DNA of 64,000 nucleotides from Isoptericola halotolerans. GTDB taxonomy: Bacteria; Actinomycetota; Actinomycetes; Actinomycetales; Cellulomonadaceae. Numbering within the stretch: position 1 is the first letter of the stretch; the number at the start of each line of letters is the position of its first letter. The stretch is taken from NCBI RefSeq assembly GCF_003003075.1, contig NZ_PVTX01000002.1:248001-312000 (forward strand), written 5' to 3'. The notes below the pieces were generated by a model that was not told the DNA's origin, ran no database searches, and worked only from the letters and a program-made list of their open reading frames with translations. The position numbers and the translations under genes are program-made. Positions 34,001 through 42,488 of the stretch are shown piece after piece.

Positions 34001-34978
34001 CGCGGTCACCGGCGTCCCGGCCGCGTCCCCGGCGACCGTGAACGACCCGGAGGTCTCGTACTGGGCAGGGTCGACGTCGTCCCACGCGATCGGCACGTCG
34101 CGATCGTAGCCGTCGGACCAGGACGCCCGGACGGCCGCGGGCAGGTCCGGCGCGGTCCCGGCCGAGGTGCGCACCTCGAAGGTGTCGGTGCTCAGCGACC
34201 CCAGCGTCGGGACCGTCCCGCCGAGCTCCTCGGTCAGCTCGCCCACCTGGGTGGCGGTCAGCGCCGAGCGGTAGATGCGGAAGTCGTCCACGGCGCCGTC
34301 GAACGCGGGGTCCGGGTAGAAGGACTTCCCGATGTAGCCGGCCTGCGCGGCGGCGTCGGTGAGCAGGTCGGTGCCCGCCACGGAGGTGTCGGCCGAGCCC
34401 ACGGCGACCCCGTCGAGGTAGGTGGTGAGCGCGCCCGCCGCGGTGTCGAGCGTGACGGTCAGCGTGACCCAGTCCCCGGCCTCGAGGGGGCCGTGGCCGG
34501 TCACCTGGGCCTCGCCGCCCGCGCCCCCGCCGGTGACCGCGGTGCGCAGGTCCCCGCCGTTCGACGGTGTGGTGAACAGGTAGCGGCTGGTGTCGGTGCC
34601 GAGGTCGAAGACCCGCTGCCAGGGTCCGCCCTCGCCGTCCCAGCGCACCTGGGCGGAGACGGTCAGGTCCGCGGCACCGGCGAGGGCGCCGCGGGGGATG
34701 ACGACGTGCCCGCCGAGCAGGTCGAGGGCGGCGGTCCCCCCGGCACCCTCGACGACGGCGGTGTCGCCGGAGATCGTGCCGTCGAGCCCGTTGCCGGAGG
34801 CGTCCGGCACCGTGCCGTCGGTGACGTCCTCCATCGTGTAGTGCAGGTCGGGTGCCGGGACCTCGTCGGCCGCGGCAGGGAGCGCAGCGGCTCCGGACCC
34901 GGCGGCGAGCGCCAGGACGGTGGACAGCGCGACGGTGGTCCGTCGTGGTCTGCCCCGCGAAGGTGTCGTGCTCATCAT
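31070..34978 (-). CDS. Secreted clan GH-A glycoside hydrolase with LamG and CBM6/35-like modules
   Basis: A 1302-residue secreted enzyme. Signal peptide ~1-37 (VALSTVLALAAGSGAAALPAAA). LamG/concanavalin-like domain ~42-240 (LHYTMEDVTDGTVPDASGNG). Ig-like domain ~265-332. TIM-barrel ~338-690, with likely acid/base E467 (VIEPYNEPEG) and likely nucleophile E583 (PVNVNEYAFN). A beta domain follows, then three CBM6/35-like modules (YEAEDAEYTG; YEAETAVIDG; YQAEDAELAG) and a C-terminal Ig-like domain. The NEP motif fits clan GH-A (GH39/GH30/GH79-like); I cannot assign the family. AAGGAAGG precedes ATG 34978. A LacI operator at 35084 places it in the arabinoside regulon. Confidence 0.82.
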   Translation of the reverse strand: MMSTTPSRGRPRRTTVALSTVLALAAGSGAAALPAAADEVPAPDLHYTMEDVTDGTVPDASGNGLDGTISGDTAVVEGAGGTAALDLLGGHVVIPRGALAGAADLTVSAQVRWDGEGGPWQRVFDLGTDTSRYLFTTPSNGGDLRTAVTGGGAGGEAQVTGHGPLEAGDWVTLTVTLDTAAGALTTYLDGVAVGSADTSVAGTDLLTDAAAQAGYIGKSFYPDPAFDGAVDDFRIYRSALTATQVGELTEELGGTVPTLGSLSTDTFEVRTSAGTAPDLPAAVRASWSDGYDRDVPIAWDDVDPAQYETSGSFTVAGDAAGTPVTAEVTVTRGELVVDLGTDTGEFQGGASGLLYGLYGEGMPTDNLVEGMGVQSVATKAQDGAQHPGSDALEVLEPLARTTGGDVYLRVTDWYRGFPYQWPSPDQPDASPAEKLDSYRSVLDEQLDMIETLDADTREHLVIEPYNEPEGNMFGTGQWSYDRTSWLTDPTDYFAAWDETYRTIKERFPDMRIAGPGTSRLYTQVQGFLEHTVAEDTVPDIITWHELTHPQAIRESVAEYREWEAEIFAGTSFEDTELPVNVNEYAFNYHTSVPGQMVQWMSAIEDAKVQAMIAFWNINGNLSDSAVQTNRGNGQWWLYNAYSRMTGHTVEVTPPYPGQNYSLQGVATLDEEQRQARVILGGQDGTAPIDLVNVPSDVFGDDVRVTVREIPWTGQLGDSAQPRHLADLTVPVADGTATVAFDGAQLPELDESSAYELIITPVGAGETTASTPTLWQGSYEAEDAEYTGDGYSRNGPEGSPQDVGKFYTSGGFDVGGLRTGSDGVLDFEVTVPQDGTYDLSVFASSLNTYELVAEQGPTNVFLRVDGDAEQEIFLPLGYKWVVWDHADTTVELTEGTHTISLAAQSLDGSGATQGDALIDRITLALPNPEAETSVYEAETAVIDGGTTTYEAADVSGPGAVELAEGDSATFWVYSPVDGEALLGADVVGAAGDGTLTVNDEDVLDLNASREVAVHLAGGVNKVVVTAGPDGLVLDRLTVAPGTGALEATAYQAEDAELAGEATVAEYSLAEGGSAVTGVGGEPGNGNTLTFRVAAAEAGKHAVVVRYSNPEQVDGTHYNPNPVARYADISVNDGEARRVAFVPTFHENNFWERTVVLDLAEGENTISLRAEEMPNWDGETYASETWPADYLLRSQWAPIVDRITVSPLARSQAAAPASPVAVDVATECRGRKPFVVVTATNTSDARTDVTVAVGGDVRTRDVLKPGKTWKLPFAAAGRTVEAGEVTVTAGGVTTAHAHEAVGCR

Positions 34979-35083
34979 CGAGTGCCTTCCTTCTGGTGGT
35001 GCGTCCGCGCCGTGCTGCGCACGCTCGGACGTCGTCGTTCGAGCCCGCCCGACGGGCGGTGGCGTTCCTGCCTCCTTTCGCTA

Positions 35084-35097
35084 TCGAACCGGTTCGA
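35084..35097. promoter_or_regulatory. LacI operator TCGAACCGGTTCGA before the clan GH-A gene
   Basis: A perfect 14-bp palindrome 106 bp upstream of the glycosidase start on the minus strand. Its CGAACCGGTTCG core recurs at 42435 and 43549. The remainder of 34979-35166 has no ORF or other repeat. Confidence 0.75.
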
Positions 35098-35166
35098 CGA
35101 CGGCCGGCAGGCGGCCGTCGTCCGCTGAGGTCTAGGCGGTCAGCCGACCGCGCAGCCCGGCGCGGG

Positions 35167-37227
35167 TCACGTCGTCCCCGCCGTCCGTCCGACGAGGTGC
35201 GTCAGCGCCCCGTCGCGGAAGAACACGGGCACGACGTCGAGCGGGGCGTCCACGACGACGGAGGCGCCGCCGTCGTGCACCTCGCCGGTCGCGGCGTCGG
35301 CCCACGACGCCCCGGCGGGCAGGTACACCTCCCGCTCGCGGGCCCCGGGCTCCAGGACGGGCGCCACGAGGACGTCCGGCCCCAGCAGGAACTGGTCGTC
35401 GACCTCCCACGCGTGCAGGTCGTCGGGGAAGTCGTGGAAGAGGCCGCGCATGGCCGGCTGGCCGTCGAGGTGTGCGGCGCGCATCACCTCGCGGACGTAG
35501 GGGCGCAGCGCCTCGCGCAGGTGCACGTACCGTTCCAGGACGCCGTACACCGCGTCCCCGAAGCTCCACAGCTCGTTCGGACCACCGGAACGGAGCCGCC
35601 GCGAGCCGTCGGCCGCCGTGACCTTCTCGTACGGCAGCCGGTCGCCGTGCAGCCGCATGACCGGGCAGAACGCGCCGAACTGGAACCAGCGCACCAGCAG
35701 CTCGTGGAAGGCCGGGTCCGCGACGTCGCCGTGGTGGAAGCCGCCGATGTCCGTGGTGAACCACGGGATCCCCGCGACGCCCATGTGGATGCCCGCAGTG
35801 ACCTGCCGGGCGAGGTCCTCCCACGTCGAGGAGATGTCCCCCGACCAGACGAGCGCACCGTAGCGCTGGCTGCCGGCCCACGCGCACCGCACCAGGTTGA
35901 CCACCTCGGTCTCGCCGTCGGCCCGCTGGCCGTCCGCGAAGGCCCGCGCGAAGTGCTGCGGGTACACGTTGCCGACCTGCAGGTACGAGCCCCGGTGCGT
36001 CCGGAAGGCGTCGTAGTCGTAGACGCCGAACTCCGGCTCGGCCTCGTCCAGCCAGAAGGTGCGGACCCCGTGCTCGCCGTAGTTGCGCCGGCACGTCTCC
36101 CACAGCCAGGCCCGCGCCTCGGGGTTCGTGACGTCGAGGAAGACGCTCGGCCCCTCGAAGGACATCTGCACGTCGAGCCCGCGCTCCGTGCGGACCAGGA
36201 GGTTGTTCTGCCGCAGGAACGCGAAGTTCTCCGAGGACAGCGCCACCTGCGGCCACACCGACACCATGAGCTCGACGCCGAGCTCCCGGAGCTCGGCGAC
36301 CATCGCCGCCGGGTCCGGCCAGAACTCGTCCTCGAACCGGTAGTCGCCCATGTGCGGCCAGTGGAAGAAGTCCGCGACGATCACGTCGAGCGGGAGCCCC
36401 CGCCGGCGGTGCTCGCGCGCCACCTCCAGCAGCTGCTCCTGGCTGGCGTAGCGGAGCTTGCACTGCCAGAACCCGAGGCCGCGCTCCGGCATCATCGGGG
36501 CGTGCCCCGTCGCGTCGGCGTAGTTGCGCGAGATCGCGGCCGGGGTCGGCGCCGCCGTCACCCAGTAGTCGAGCTGCCGCGTGGACTCCGCGTGCCACTC
36601 GGTGCGGTTGCGGGCGAACGTCGCCCGCCCGATCGCCGGGTCGTGCCACAGGAACCCGTACCCCGCGCTGGAGACCACGAACGGCACGGAGGCCTGCGAG
36701 TTGCGGTGGGCCAGCTCGAACGTGGAGCCCTTGAGGTCCAGCACGTGCTGCTGGTACTGCCCCATGCCGGCGAGCCGCTCGTCCGGGTCCGCCTCGAACG
36801 CCACCGTCAGCTCGTGCCCGTCGCCCCCGGCGCGCGGCCGGAAGTGCCGGGCCCGCAGGTCGAGCGACCCGCCGCGCCCCAGCTCCCGGAACAGCAGCCG
36901 CCCCGCGGCGTCGTAGAAGGCCAGGTCGCACCGGAACACCTCGTAGCCGACCGGCTCGTGGAACCACGACGACGTCGTCAGCTCGACCCGCAGCCCTCCG
37001 TTGGCCAGGGTGGCGCCGTCCGGGCGGATCTCGACCCGCGCGTCGTCGTGCGCCTCCGGGTCCGGGGGCAGCAGCGCCCAGTCGGTGTCCTCGACGTCGC
37101 CCAGGACGGTGGCGCGCACGCGCACCGAGTCGCGGCCCCAGGGTTCGACGACGAGGACCTCGCCGCCGCCGCGCCAGACGAGTCGGTCTCCGTCCGCCCG
37201 GACGGGCGGCGTGGGGTGGTCGGTCAC
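35167..37227 (-). CDS. GH31 family glycosidase (alpha-xylosidase/alpha-glucosidase type)
   Basis: A 686-residue intracellular enzyme. The GH31 nucleophile is D394 (TFWLDEAEPEFG) and the acid/base is D464 (LVWSGDISSTWEDL). The N-terminal beta domain carries ERLAGMGQYQQHVLDLKG, and the C-terminal beta domain carries FHDFPDDLHAWEVDDQFLLGPDVLVAPV. It starts at GTG 37227, overlapping the GH127 stop (GTGA). It would release alpha-linked xylose, glucose or a related sugar from imported oligosaccharides by a retaining mechanism. Neighbouring GH127 suggests mixed arabinose-containing side chains. Subfamily specificity cannot be called by eye. Confidence 0.92.
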   Translation of the reverse strand: MTDHPTPPVRADGDRLVWRGGGEVLVVEPWGRDSVRVRATVLGDVEDTDWALLPPDPEAHDDARVEIRPDGATLANGGLRVELTTSSWFHEPVGYEVFRCDLAFYDAAGRLLFRELGRGGSLDLRARHFRPRAGGDGHELTVAFEADPDERLAGMGQYQQHVLDLKGSTFELAHRNSQASVPFVVSSAGYGFLWHDPAIGRATFARNRTEWHAESTRQLDYWVTAAPTPAAISRNYADATGHAPMMPERGLGFWQCKLRYASQEQLLEVAREHRRRGLPLDVIVADFFHWPHMGDYRFEDEFWPDPAAMVAELRELGVELMVSVWPQVALSSENFAFLRQNNLLVRTERGLDVQMSFEGPSVFLDVTNPEARAWLWETCRRNYGEHGVRTFWLDEAEPEFGVYDYDAFRTHRGSYLQVGNVYPQHFARAFADGQRADGETEVVNLVRCAWAGSQRYGALVWSGDISSTWEDLARQVTAGIHMGVAGIPWFTTDIGGFHHGDVADPAFHELLVRWFQFGAFCPVMRLHGDRLPYEKVTAADGSRRLRSGGPNELWSFGDAVYGVLERYVHLREALRPYVREVMRAAHLDGQPAMRGLFHDFPDDLHAWEVDDQFLLGPDVLVAPVLEPGAREREVYLPAGASWADAATGEVHDGGASVVVDAPLDVVPVFFRDGALTHLVGRTAGTT

Positions 37228-39224
37228 TGTGGATCTCCTTCCGGCACGAAGACGCGCATGGTGGACGGGCCGCGCTCGGCCCAGCGGTGGTACGGCACGA
37301 GCGGGACGTCGAACCCGTCCGCCGTCGCGCCGTCGGGCTGCGGCCGGGACGGCCCGGACGTGAACGGCGGTGCTCCCGTGCCGTCGTCGGGCAGCGAGAG
37401 CCTGCGAGCCCGCACGAGCGCGCCGTCGGCGTGCGGCCGCACGCCCGCCGCCACGTCGATCCGGACCTCGTCCAGCGCGACGCCGGCGGGCAGGTCCACC
37501 GACTCCAGGCAGAGCACGAGCGGTCCCCGCTCGACGGCGACCGTGCCGCGCGCGGCGTCGACGCGAGGGTCCGGCCAGGTGAGGCGGGGCGCCACGGGCA
37601 GCTCGAGCACGACGACGTCGCCCACCGCGAGCGCCCCGGACGCCTCGGCCCAGCCGGGGGCCACCGCGCGCGGCACCCCGGCATCCGCTCCGGGGAGCGG
37701 GCCGGACGACGTCGCGAGCGTCGCGCCGTCGGCCCAGGCCGGGACGCGCAGGCGCAGCGTCACGGGACGGTCGGGAGCCTCGAGCACCGTGACCCGCACG
37801 GTGCCCGACGCGGGGTAGGTCGTGTCCACCCGCAGCGCGAGCTCGCCCTCGCCCACCGCCACGCGGACGTCGCCGCTCGCGTACTGGGCGAGCGTGACGG
37901 TCGTGGTGCCCGCAGCGTCGCCGTCGGCGTCGTCGACGAACGCCGCGTAGGTGTGCCACGACGCGAGCGTCCGCGCCACGTTGGTGGGGCAGCAGGACAC
38001 GTCGAACCACGGCGCCCGCGCCCCGCCCTCGGCGCGCGGGTTGACGGCGTCGGGCTGCATCGGGGCGCCCTGCTCCCGTTGCTGCAGCGGGTTGGCGTAG
38101 AAGAACGCGCGACCGTCGGTCCGCGGCGACGTCGCGACCACGTTGTACAGGGTGCGCTCGACGAGGTCGGCGTACCGGACGTCGTCGGACGCGAGCAGGA
38201 GGCGCCACGACACCATGACCGAGGCGATGCCGGCGCACGTCTCGCAGTAGGCGCGGTCCGGCGGCAGCTCCCAGTCGTCGCCGAACCCCTCGTCCTGGTG
38301 CCGCGAGCCCATGCCCCCGGTGAGGTAGGTGCGGCGCTCCACCGAGCGCGTCCACTGGCGCTCGACGGCGGCACGCAGCTCGTCGTCGCCCGTGTCGACC
38401 GCGACGTCGACCGCTCCCGCCGCGAGGTACAGCGCACGGACCGCGTGCCCGCGCCACACGTCCGCCTCGCGCACGGGGACGTCGTCCTGGAAGTAGGCGG
38501 GGCTGAGCAGGGCGATCGGGGCGAGGGTCCCGTGGCCGCGGCGCTCGACGAACAACCGGGCCTGCGCGGTGTAGCGGGGCTCGTCCAGCGCCCGGCCCAG
38601 CTCGGCCAGGCCGACCTCGATCTCGGGGTGGCCGCAGATCCCCGGGCGGCCGTCCGGGCCGAACTCCCGGCAGACCTGGTCGGCGGCGCGGCGCGCCACC
38701 TCCACCAGCCGGTCCTCGCCATGGGTGCGCCACCGGGCGACGGCGGCCTGCAGCAGGTGGCCGGTGCAGTACAGCTCGTGCCCCGCCGACAGGTCGGACC
38801 AGCGTGCCGGCTGGCCGCCGTGGCCGTAGCAGGTGTTGAGATAGCCGTCGTCGTCCTGGGCGGCCGCCACCCGGTCGACGAGCTCGTCCCACAGCGCGCC
38901 GACCGCCGGGTCGCCGGTGCGCCCGAGCTCCCACGCCATCGCCTCGAGCAGCTTGTAGACCTCGGAGTCGGAGAACTGCCACCCGGGCCGCGGGACACCC
39001 GACGTCCCGGCTGTTCCGTCACTGACCCGGTCGAAGTTGGCGAGCCAGCCGAGGCGCTCCATCCAGTCGAGGCAGTGCTGCAGGGTGGCGTGGGCGTTGG
39101 TCTCCTGGAGACGCCCCCAGAATCCGCCGTCGAGCAGCAGCTCGCCGATGCCGAGCCCGCGGCGGGTGCCGCCGGGGGCGACCGGACGGGCCCGGACGCC
39201 GCTGCTGGTGAGGGTGTTGGTCAC
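37224..39224 (-). CDS. GH127 beta-L-arabinofuranosidase (HypBA1-like)
   Basis: A 666-residue cytoplasmic enzyme. The cysteine-based glycosidase signature is intact: E312 (HQDEGFGD, likely acid/base), E328 and C330 (AYCETCAG), C411 and C412 (VSCCPTNVART). C411 corresponds to the nucleophile Cys417 of Bifidobacterium HypBA1, and the 16-residue spacing between the two Glu residues is the same as in HypBA1. Zn is held by E328, C330 and the two adjacent Cys residues. It would remove beta-L-arabinofuranose from oligosaccharides such as those of hydroxyproline-rich plant glycoproteins or arabinans. GTG 39224 with AAGGA upstream. Coupled to GH31 downstream. Confidence 0.93.
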   Translation of the reverse strand: MTNTLTSSGVRARPVAPGGTRRGLGIGELLLDGGFWGRLQETNAHATLQHCLDWMERLGWLANFDRVSDGTAGTSGVPRPGWQFSDSEVYKLLEAMAWELGRTGDPAVGALWDELVDRVAAAQDDDGYLNTCYGHGGQPARWSDLSAGHELYCTGHLLQAAVARWRTHGEDRLVEVARRAADQVCREFGPDGRPGICGHPEIEVGLAELGRALDEPRYTAQARLFVERRGHGTLAPIALLSPAYFQDDVPVREADVWRGHAVRALYLAAGAVDVAVDTGDDELRAAVERQWTRSVERRTYLTGGMGSRHQDEGFGDDWELPPDRAYCETCAGIASVMVSWRLLLASDDVRYADLVERTLYNVVATSPRTDGRAFFYANPLQQREQGAPMQPDAVNPRAEGGARAPWFDVSCCPTNVARTLASWHTYAAFVDDADGDAAGTTTVTLAQYASGDVRVAVGEGELALRVDTTYPASGTVRVTVLEAPDRPVTLRLRVPAWADGATLATSSGPLPGADAGVPRAVAPGWAEASGALAVGDVVVLELPVAPRLTWPDPRVDAARGTVAVERGPLVLCLESVDLPAGVALDEVRIDVAAGVRPHADGALVRARRLSLPDDGTGAPPFTSGPSRPQPDGATADGFDVPLVPYHRWAERGPSTMRVFVPEGDPQ

Positions 39225-39237
39225 GAAGTAGTCCTTG

Positions 39238-40056
39238 TCAGTCCTTGACGGCGCCGGCGGTCACGCCGGCCGCGACGTAGCGCTGGGCGACCACGAGCAG
39301 GATCGACGCCGGGATCGAGGCGACGACGGCGGTCGCCATGATCGCGTTCCACTGCGTGGTGTTGTTGCCGATGTAGTTGTAGATGCTCAGCGTGATCGGG
39401 ATGAGGTCACCGTTGCGGTTGAGCGTCGAGGCGAAGATGAAGTCCGACCACGCCCACAGGAACGCGAAGAGCGACACGGTGAGCATCGAGTTGCGGCTCA
39501 CCGGCAGCACGATCGAGACGAACGTGCGCCACGGCCCGGCGCCGTCCACGCGTGCCGCCTGGAGGAGCTCGCGCGGGATGCCCGCCATGAAGGCGGTGAA
39601 GAGCAGCACGCCGAACGGCACCGCCACCGTGGAGTCCGCGACGATCAGCCCGGGGACCGTGTTGAGCAGGCCCAGGTTGTTGTAGACGGCGTAGAAGCCC
39701 ATCGCCATGACGACGGCGGGGATCATCTGGGCGACCAGCAGCAGGAAGTTCAGCGTGCGCCCGCCCCGCAGGTGCAGCAGCGCGAGCGCGTAGCCGGCGG
39801 GGGCGGCGATCACCACGGTGAGGATCACCGAGCCGAGCCCGATGAGCAGGCTGGTGCCCAGGGCCGGCAGCTGCTGGCTGAACACCGCCTCGTAGCCCTC
39901 GAAGGTGGGGTCCCAGGGGAACCAGTGCGGCGGGTCGGCCCGCAGGTCCCGCGTCTGGGTGAACGAGACGTTCACCATCCAGTAGACGGGGAACAGCATC
40001 AGCGCGGTGAAGACCAGACCCAGGGCCGTCTTCCACCAGACCTTGCGCTCGGTCAT
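39238..40056 (-). CDS. Carbohydrate ABC transporter permease (MalG type)
   Basis: A 272-residue permease with six membrane segments and the EAA loop MAGIPRELLQAARVDGAGPW. ATG 40056 overlaps the upstream permease stop (ATGA). It is the second permease of the arabinoside importer, followed after 13 bp by the GH127 gene. No ATPase gene is present in the operon, as in the uronate operon, so a shared ATPase is inferred. Confidence 0.93.
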   Translation of the reverse strand: MTERKVWWKTALGLVFTALMLFPVYWMVNVSFTQTRDLRADPPHWFPWDPTFEGYEAVFSQQLPALGTSLLIGLGSVILTVVIAAPAGYALALLHLRGGRTLNFLLLVAQMIPAVVMAMGFYAVYNNLGLLNTVPGLIVADSTVAVPFGVLLFTAFMAGIPRELLQAARVDGAGPWRTFVSIVLPVSRNSMLTVSLFAFLWAWSDFIFASTLNRNGDLIPITLSIYNYIGNNTTQWNAIMATAVVASIPASILLVVAQRYVAAGVTAGAVKD

Positions 40057-41036
40057 GACGAGGCCTCCTGTCGGTGCTGGAGACGCAGGTGCAGGAACCC
40101 GAACACCAGCGCGATGACGATGAGCAGGTTGCCGACGGCGGCGGCCGGCGAGAAGTCCGGCTGGCCGGTGCCGAAGGCCTCGCGGTAGGACCAGATCGCC
40201 AGCGTGGTCGACGAGTCGCCGGGGCCGCCGGTGGTCATCACCCAGATGACGTCGACGACCTTGAGCGTGTAGATCAGCCCCAGCAGGATCGTGATGGCCG
40301 AGACCGGGCGCAGCAGCGGGAACGTGACGGACCAGAACTGCCGCCAGGCGCCGGCGCCGTCGAGGGCGGCGGCCTCGTAGACCTCGCCGGGGATGTTCTG
40401 CAGCCCCGAGTAGAGGATGACCAGGTTGAACGGGATGCCCAGCCAGATGTTGGCGATCGTCACCGACAGCAGGGCCGTGTCCGGCGAGGTGAGCCAGTTG
40501 ATCTGCTCGCCGCCGAACGCGGTGATCACCGAGTTCACGACGCCGTTCTCGCTGTTGAGCATCCAGGCCCACGTCGAGGCGGACACGATCAGCGGCAGCA
40601 GCCACGGCACGAGGAACATCGCGCGCAGGGTGCCCGACAGCCGGAAGCTCGACCGGAAGAACACGGCCAGCGCGAGGCCGATCGTGAACTGGAAGGCGAT
40701 GGATCCGAACGTGAACACCAAGGTGTTCCACAGGGCGGTCGGGAACGTCGCGGAGCTGAAGACGTCGACGTAGTTCTGCAGCCCGACGAACTCGGCGTCG
40801 CCCTGCACGAACGCGCGGATCGTGTAGTCGTGCACCGACAGGTCGATGTTGCGCCACAACGGGTAGGCGTAGAAGAGCACGAGGTACACCAGGAGCGGTG
40901 CGGCGAAGCCGACCGCGGCCCACTGGCTCGGGCTCGGTGTCCGTCGGCGCCGGCCGCCGGGCGGCACGGCGGGCGTGGTGCCCGCCGTGCCGCGCAGCGT
41001 GCCGCGCGACCCGACGTCTGTCGGGGTGCTGGTCAT
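40053..41036 (-). CDS. Carbohydrate ABC transporter permease (MalF type)
   Basis: A 327-residue permease with a ~35-residue Pro/Arg-rich cytoplasmic tail, first membrane segment AAVGFAAPLLVYLVLFYAYP, and EAA loop LQNIPGEVYEAAALDGAGAW. ATG 41036 lies 29 bp after the binding-protein stop, with no hairpin between them, unlike the uronate operon. It forms the importer with the permease at 39238 and the binding protein at 41066. Confidence 0.93.
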   Translation of the reverse strand: MTSTPTDVGSRGTLRGTAGTTPAVPPGGRRRRTPSPSQWAAVGFAAPLLVYLVLFYAYPLWRNIDLSVHDYTIRAFVQGDAEFVGLQNYVDVFSSATFPTALWNTLVFTFGSIAFQFTIGLALAVFFRSSFRLSGTLRAMFLVPWLLPLIVSASTWAWMLNSENGVVNSVITAFGGEQINWLTSPDTALLSVTIANIWLGIPFNLVILYSGLQNIPGEVYEAAALDGAGAWRQFWSVTFPLLRPVSAITILLGLIYTLKVVDVIWVMTTGGPGDSSTTLAIWSYREAFGTGQPDFSPAAAVGNLLIVIALVFGFLHLRLQHRQEASS

Positions 41037-41065
41037 GAGAGGTCCTTCGTCGGGGTTGCCGTTCG

Positions 41066-42352
41066 TCAGCTGGTGGCGGCCTCGGCGTCCGCCTGCGCCG
41101 TCTCGAGCGCCTCGGCCGGTGTGGCCGCGCCGGAGAGCGCGTTCTGCACCGCCGTCCACAGCGCCTCGGAGATCACCGGGTAGTCGGTGCCGAGCCCGTC
41201 GCTGGTGCGGCCCTTGGCGTTCTGCACCGCCTCGACCCAGGGCTCGAGGTCCGCGTCCTCGCCGCTCTCGGCGAGCAGCTGCTCCTGGCCCTCCGCCGTC
41301 GGCGGGATGTAGTACGCGAACGTGTTCGCCGTCTCGACGAAGCCCTCCGGCGTCGTCATGCACTCGACGATCTGGCGGGTCACCTCGTAGCGGGCGGTGT
41401 CCTCCTGGACGGGCGCGACGATGAACTCGCCGCCGGTCGGGGCCGGGGCCACGCCGCCGTCCTGGGCCGGGAGCTGGACGATGCCGGTCTCGAACTCGGC
41501 CTCGGCCGCGCTGTTGACCTGCCAGGTGCCGTTCTCCGCGAAGGCGAAGTCGCCGGTGAGGAACTCCTCCCACACGGTGTTCTGGGAGTTGTTGATGACG
41601 GTGTTGGGTGCGTAGCCCTGATCGAGCCAGCCCTTCCACAGCTCGAGCGCCTCGACGGCCTCCGGGGAGTCGAGGTCGGTGAGGTCGGCGCCCGCGCCCC
41701 AGAACCACGGCAGGAACTGGAACGAGCCCTCCTCGGTGCCGATGCCCGCGAAGGTGATGCCCTTGTGGCCCGCGTCGGTGACCTGCGCGAGCGCCGCGGT
41801 CAGCGAGTCCCAGTCGGTGATCGACGCCGGGTCGACGCCGGCGTCGGACAGGATGTCCGCGTTGTAGTAGAGCGAGAGCGTGTTGGCGCCGATGGGGATG
41901 CCGTACGCCTCGCCGTCGACCACGCCGGCGTCCAGGAGGTTCTGGTCGATCGCGGACGTGTCCAGGCCGAACTCCTCGACGGTGGTGAGGATCCCGGTGT
42001 CCGCGAGGGTGGAGACGGCCGGGTTGTCGATGAGGATGACGTCGGGGGACGTGCCCTCCTGCGCCGAGAGCAGCGCCTGGTTGGTCAGCGCGGTGGTGTC
42101 GTAGGCGGTGCGCTCGATGGTGACGCCGGCCTCCTCGCCGCAGGCCTGGACGCGGGCCTCCCAGTCGGACGAGCCGTCGTGCTGGGGGTACGGGTCCCAC
42201 CAGGTGTAGGTGCCGCCGGCGGCGTCGGTGGATCCGTCACCGGACCCGCTGCCGCCGTCGTCGGACGAGCACGCGCCGAGGACGCTGACGCCGACGACGG
42301 CGAGAGCGGCCGCGGCCGCGAGACTGGTGGGCTTGCGCCGGGTGTGCTGCAT
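41066..42352 (-). CDS. Sugar ABC transporter substrate-binding lipoprotein
   Basis: A 428-residue extracellular binding protein. Signal peptide with lipobox VLGAC (Cys28) and an SDDGGSGSGDGS linker. Mature motifs include GTYTWWDPYPQHDGSSDW, PDVILIDNPAV, YGIPIGANTLSLYYNADIL and FAENGTWQVNS, as in CUT1 binding proteins. The ATG at 42352 follows a perfect AAGGAGGA. Its promoter region carries a LacI operator (42435-42446). The ligand is probably an arabinose- or xylose-containing oligosaccharide, judging from the GH127 and GH31 genes downstream. Confidence 0.93.
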   Translation of the reverse strand: MQHTRRKPTSLAAAAALAVVGVSVLGACSSDDGGSGSGDGSTDAAGGTYTWWDPYPQHDGSSDWEARVQACGEEAGVTIERTAYDTTALTNQALLSAQEGTSPDVILIDNPAVSTLADTGILTTVEEFGLDTSAIDQNLLDAGVVDGEAYGIPIGANTLSLYYNADILSDAGVDPASITDWDSLTAALAQVTDAGHKGITFAGIGTEEGSFQFLPWFWGAGADLTDLDSPEAVEALELWKGWLDQGYAPNTVINNSQNTVWEEFLTGDFAFAENGTWQVNSAAEAEFETGIVQLPAQDGGVAPAPTGGEFIVAPVQEDTARYEVTRQIVECMTTPEGFVETANTFAYYIPPTAEGQEQLLAESGEDADLEPWVEAVQNAKGRTSDGLGTDYPVISEALWTAVQNALSGAATPAEALETAQADAEAATS

Positions 42353-42434
42353 GGCAGTTCCTCCTTGAACGGGGCCGGTCCGACGTCGTCGGCGGCCGGG
42401 GCGGTGCTTCGTGTGCTGAGGTCTCCACCGGTGT

Positions 42435-42446
42435 CGAACCGGTTCG
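42435..42446. promoter_or_regulatory. LacI operator CGAACCGGTTCG before the arabinoside importer
   Basis: A perfect palindrome 82 bp upstream of the binding-protein ATG. On the minus strand it directly follows TGTTAG, a weak -10 candidate. It is the same core as at 35084 and 43549. Confidence 0.75.
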
Positions 42447-42488
42447 CTAACAGGCGGCGCGAGAGCCACCTCGGAAGGTGGTGCGGAA

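Noticed and set aside
31091-35128. Long plus-strand open frame opposite the clan GH-A gene
   Set aside because: Low-complexity shadow without motifs; the opposite strand encodes clear modules.
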